A DNA stretch of 64,000 nucleotides from an uncultured Desulfobacteraceae bacterium. GTDB lineage: Bacteria > Desulfobacterota > Desulfobacteria > Desulfobacterales > UBA5852. Location: assembly GCA_913060875.1 (NCBI GenBank), contig CAJXSL010000002.1, positions 248,001 through 312,000 of the forward strand. Reading direction: 5' to 3'. The notes below the pieces were generated by a model. That model saw only the letters and a list, made by a program, of their open reading frames with translations. It made no database searches and was not told where the DNA came from. Shown here one piece after another: positions 62,262 through 64,000 of the stretch. Position 1 is the first letter of the stretch, and each line of letters starts with the position of its first letter. The translations under genes were made by a program, and so were the position numbers.

Positions 62262-62313
62262 GGATTATTAAATTTTAGTCTTATTAATATTTAGCTTGCC
62301 TAACTAATAATCC
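62262..62313. promoter_or_regulatory. inverted repeat upstream of the MarR gene
   Basis: GGATTATTA (62262-62270) and TAATAATCC (62305-62313) are perfect 9-bp arms around 34 bp of AT-rich DNA with TTAATATTTA. They lie 22 to 73 bp upstream of the MarR start, where a promoter and MarR operator are expected. The arm distance is longer than usual, so they could be two half sites. Confidence 0.4.
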
Positions 62314-62325
62314 CCGACATGCTTG

Positions 62326-63336
62326 TCAACTGTTTTTGAAAATCGCAAATATTTGGTCAACCTGCCGGATCAGGCTGGCAAACTGCTCCGGCAAAAGCGA
62401 TTGGGCGCCGTCGCTCAGGGCTTGATCCGGCTGGTGGTGAACCTCGACCATCAAGCCATCGGCGCCCACTGCAGCGGCGGCCCGCGCCAGCGGGATGACC
62501 TGATCCCGTCGCCCGGCCGCATGACTGGGATCGATGATGATCGGTAAATGGCTTTCCCGACGGACATAGGGGACCGCCGACAAATCAAGGGTGTTGCGAC
62601 TGTGATGGACAAACGTCCTGACCCCCCGTTCACAAAGAATCACATCGGTATTGCCCCCTTCCATGATGTACTCGGCCGCCATAAGCCACTCGTCGATGGT
62701 GGCGGCCAACCCACGTTTGAGCAATACCGGTCGTTTGGAACGCCCCGCTTGGCGCAGGAGGCTGAAATTCTGCATGTTGCGCGTCCCGATCTGGATCACG
62801 TCCGCATACGCTTCCACCTGGTCGAAGGTTTCCGTATCCATGACTTCAGTGACCACCGGCATGCCGGTCTCCTGGCGCACTTTGGCCAATATCTTCAGCC
62901 CTTCCAGGCCCAGCCCCTGAAAAGAGTACGGCGATGTCCGGGGCTTGAAAGCCCCTCCCCGGAAAAGATGGGCACCGGCTGACTTCACGTGACGGGCGAT
63001 GATCAGGGCCTGTTCTTCACTCTCGATGGCGCAGGGTCCGGCAATGACCACCGGATGACCGTTGCCGATGGCGATGCCGCCGACATGCACAATGGTGTCT
63101 TCCGGCCGTGTTTCCCGGCTGACGAGCTTGTAGGGCCGGGTAACCGGTATGACATCCTTCACGCCCGCCAAACCGACAAAGAGCGCGGCATCGACAGCGC
63201 CTTTATTGCGCAGGACACCAATAGACATCCTTTCCCCGCCCGGAATGGGCCGCGCTTCGTATCCGCGGGCCTTCACGGCCGCTTCGACGGCTTTGATCTG
63301 GTCGGGGGTTGCTTGGGCTTCCATCACAATCAACAT
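62326..63336 (-). CDS. aroF: 3-deoxy-7-phosphoheptulonate synthase
   Basis: A 336-residue class I-beta DAHP synthase, joining phosphoenolpyruvate and erythrose 4-phosphate as first step of aromatic amino acid synthesis. An N-terminal ferredoxin-like regulatory domain of about 70 residues is followed by the barrel with VVIAGPCAIESEEQAL, LFRGGAFKPRTSPYSFQGLG, IQIGTRNMQNF, VLLKRG and IIIDPSHAAGRR. Start 63336 has AAGGAG 8 nt upstream. The gene is controlled by a Trp leader (63544-63621) and attenuator hairpins. Confidence 0.93.
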   Translation of the reverse strand: MLIVMEAQATPDQIKAVEAAVKARGYEARPIPGGERMSIGVLRNKGAVDAALFVGLAGVKDVIPVTRPYKLVSRETRPEDTIVHVGGIAIGNGHPVVIAGPCAIESEEQALIIARHVKSAGAHLFRGGAFKPRTSPYSFQGLGLEGLKILAKVRQETGMPVVTEVMDTETFDQVEAYADVIQIGTRNMQNFSLLRQAGRSKRPVLLKRGLAATIDEWLMAAEYIMEGGNTDVILCERGVRTFVHHSRNTLDLSAVPYVRRESHLPIIIDPSHAAGRRDQVIPLARAAAAVGADGLMVEVHHQPDQALSDGAQSLLPEQFASLIRQVDQIFAIFKNS

Positions 63337-63444
63337 GGTTTCATCTCCTTGGTTAAATGGCAATTAGGGGATCAGCCCCTGTTTCCGTTCCACGATGGAT
63401 GGCTTCTTCCGGGCAAACATGCACATCCGTCATCCATAAAAAAA

Positions 63445-63469
63445 GGGCGGTGGCCTGTCGCCACCGCCC
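63445..63469 (-). terminator. attenuator terminator before aroF
   Basis: On the minus strand GGGCGGTGG pairs with CCACCGCCC around a 7-nt loop, followed by TTTTTTT. It lies about 110 bp before the aroF ATG and after the leader peptide, as a premature terminator. Confidence 0.8.
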
Positions 63470-63480
63470 CTTTAAAACGA

Positions 63481-63513
63481 AAAGACCGTGGCATTGGGGT
63501 GGCCACGGTCTTT
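63481..63513 (-). promoter_or_regulatory. leader hairpin upstream of the attenuator
   Basis: AAAGACCGTGGC pairs with GCCACGGTCTTT (12 bp). Its GGCCACC part could instead pair with the GGTGGC of the terminator stem, and the Trp-codon run GGTGGTGG can pair with CCACC here, so mutually exclusive structures exist. Confidence 0.6.
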
Positions 63514-63543
63514 TTTATTGCCTATTATCGCTGGTTCAGGCGG

Positions 63544-63621
63544 TCAATTCCGGCAGGCGCACCCCTCTCGTTTGAATTGCCACCACCACCAGCAAAATTG
63601 GATTTGATTTTTCACGGACAT
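63544..63621 (-). CDS. tryptophan leader peptide controlling aroF
   Basis: A 25-codon frame, beginning MSVKNQIQF and then C-W-W-W-W-Q, with four consecutive TGG codons at codons 11-14 and a TGA stop at 63544-63546. GAGG lies about 10 nt before the ATG. The stop is about 30 nt before the first of two hairpins. The design is that of a trpL-type attenuator: low charged tRNA-Trp stalls the ribosome and lets transcription go on into aroF. Confidence 0.85.
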   Translation of the reverse strand: MSVKNQIQFCWWWWQFKREGCACRN

Positions 63622-63651
63622 TTTATGTAATCCTCAACCGATGTTTCTATG

Positions 63652-63681
63652 AGTCTACCGGAAGCCTTCCGCGCTTGTCAA
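63652..63681 (-). promoter_or_regulatory. sigma-70 promoter of the aroF leader
   Basis: TTGACA (63676-63681 on the minus strand), an 18-bp spacer, then TAGACT (63652-63657). The start would be near 63645, 24 nt before the leader ATG. Confidence 0.7.
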
Positions 63682-63755
63682 GCGCAAGGGATGTTCACCT
63701 AAAGCCGCTTCCCGGTCAGGCTGCCAAAGCCGTGACGATGTGACGATGCCAAGCA

Positions 63756-63783
63756 TTGCGTGAATTCACCAAGTTGTTATAAT
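63756..63783 (+). promoter_or_regulatory. sigma-70 promoter of the last gene
   Basis: TTGCGT (63756-63761), 16 bp, then a perfect TATAAT (63778-63783). It stands 49 bp before the ATG at 63832. Confidence 0.6.
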
Positions 63784-63831
63784 CATCCTGTCTTTACCAA
63801 AAGCATATATCAACCTATCGGAGGCCTGCGC

Positions 63832-64000
63832 ATGACGGAATGGATTCCTTTTGAAGAAGGTGAATACTGGGTGGAAAACGCTTACCTTTTGGCCGCTGAC
63901 AAAAACGCCATCGCCATGGAGAGCCCGATTATCGAGATAGCCAAAACCCCGCAGGGAAAGCGCTATCTCAAAGGCCAGGGCATGGTCAACAATCTCATGG
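63832..64000 (+). CDS. hypothetical protein, 3' part outside window
   Basis: The first 56 codons of a gene starting at ATG, with GGAGG 7 nt upstream. The protein begins MTEWIPFEEGEYWVENAYLL and continues ADKNAIAMESPIIEIAK. I do not recognise the family. It is acidic, with no signal peptide. Confidence 0.7.
   Translation, partial: MTEWIPFEEGEYWVENAYLLAADKNAIAMESPIIEIAKTPQGKRYLKGQGMVNNLM

Overview
The window reads as chromosome of an anaerobic Desulfobacterota bacterium, probably near Desulfobacteraceae/Desulfosarcinaceae. This is inferred from gene content: a metF-metV-mvhD-hdrA cluster of the C1 (Wood-Ljungdahl) pathway, an apparent selenoprotein Hdr subunit, hgcAB, and many PAS/HAMP sensors, in moderately high GC DNA. 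I saw no tRNA, rRNA, CRISPR array, prophage or insertion sequence.

Region by region. 1-8.5 kb: the end of nhaA, a secreted VWA/OmpA protein, a Tat-exported SagB-like oxidoreductase, a QueG-like Fe-S protein, a methyltransferase and a DUF1846 protein. 8.7-22.8 kb: the centrepiece, a minus-strand gene train. In transcription order it holds a TusA-like protein, an HdrD-like protein read through an in-frame TGA (selenocysteine), a second MetF, a double-FAD HdrA, MvhD, MetV, MetF, a receiver protein, two ACT-like proteins, a PAS kinase and a receiver-PAS kinase. It starts at a near-consensus sigma-54 promoter facing a divergent sigma-54 activator gene. 23-31 kb: DUF3124, a Kef-type antiporter, a nucleoside hydrolase, a KbaZ/GatZ-like protein, a tandem CDP-alcohol phosphatidyltransferase, YchJ and a nitroreductase. 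31-36.5 kb: a candidate structured RNA, an HDOD-GGDEF protein, a rhodanese, an O-methyltransferase, a TPR protein and a ferritin-like protein.

36.6-39.1 kb: an arsR-hgcA-hgcB-nuclease operon (mercury methylation) with an ArsR-type operator lying on its promoter. 39-52.6 kb: mixed housekeeping and stress genes, including UPF0260, LUD, UbiB, two PP2C-type phosphatases, LOG, a Pal-like lipoprotein, an MFS carrier, a CysZ-like protein, a DnaJ-like protein, a 41-residue rubredoxin-like protein and a degenerate receiver. 53.5-64 kb: THEP1, SMUG1, a TIM-barrel protein, a Nudix-TPR pair, a TetR-aminotransferase pair sharing an operator, MarR-TolC, and a DAHP synthase preceded by a leader peptide with four consecutive Trp codons and an attenuator.

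Two families of intergenic repeats run through the window: a 272-bp element (three copies) and a roughly 130-bp palindromic element (four copies). Neither carries a transposase. Functional calls come from reading the translated sequence from memory of the families; no database search was possible.
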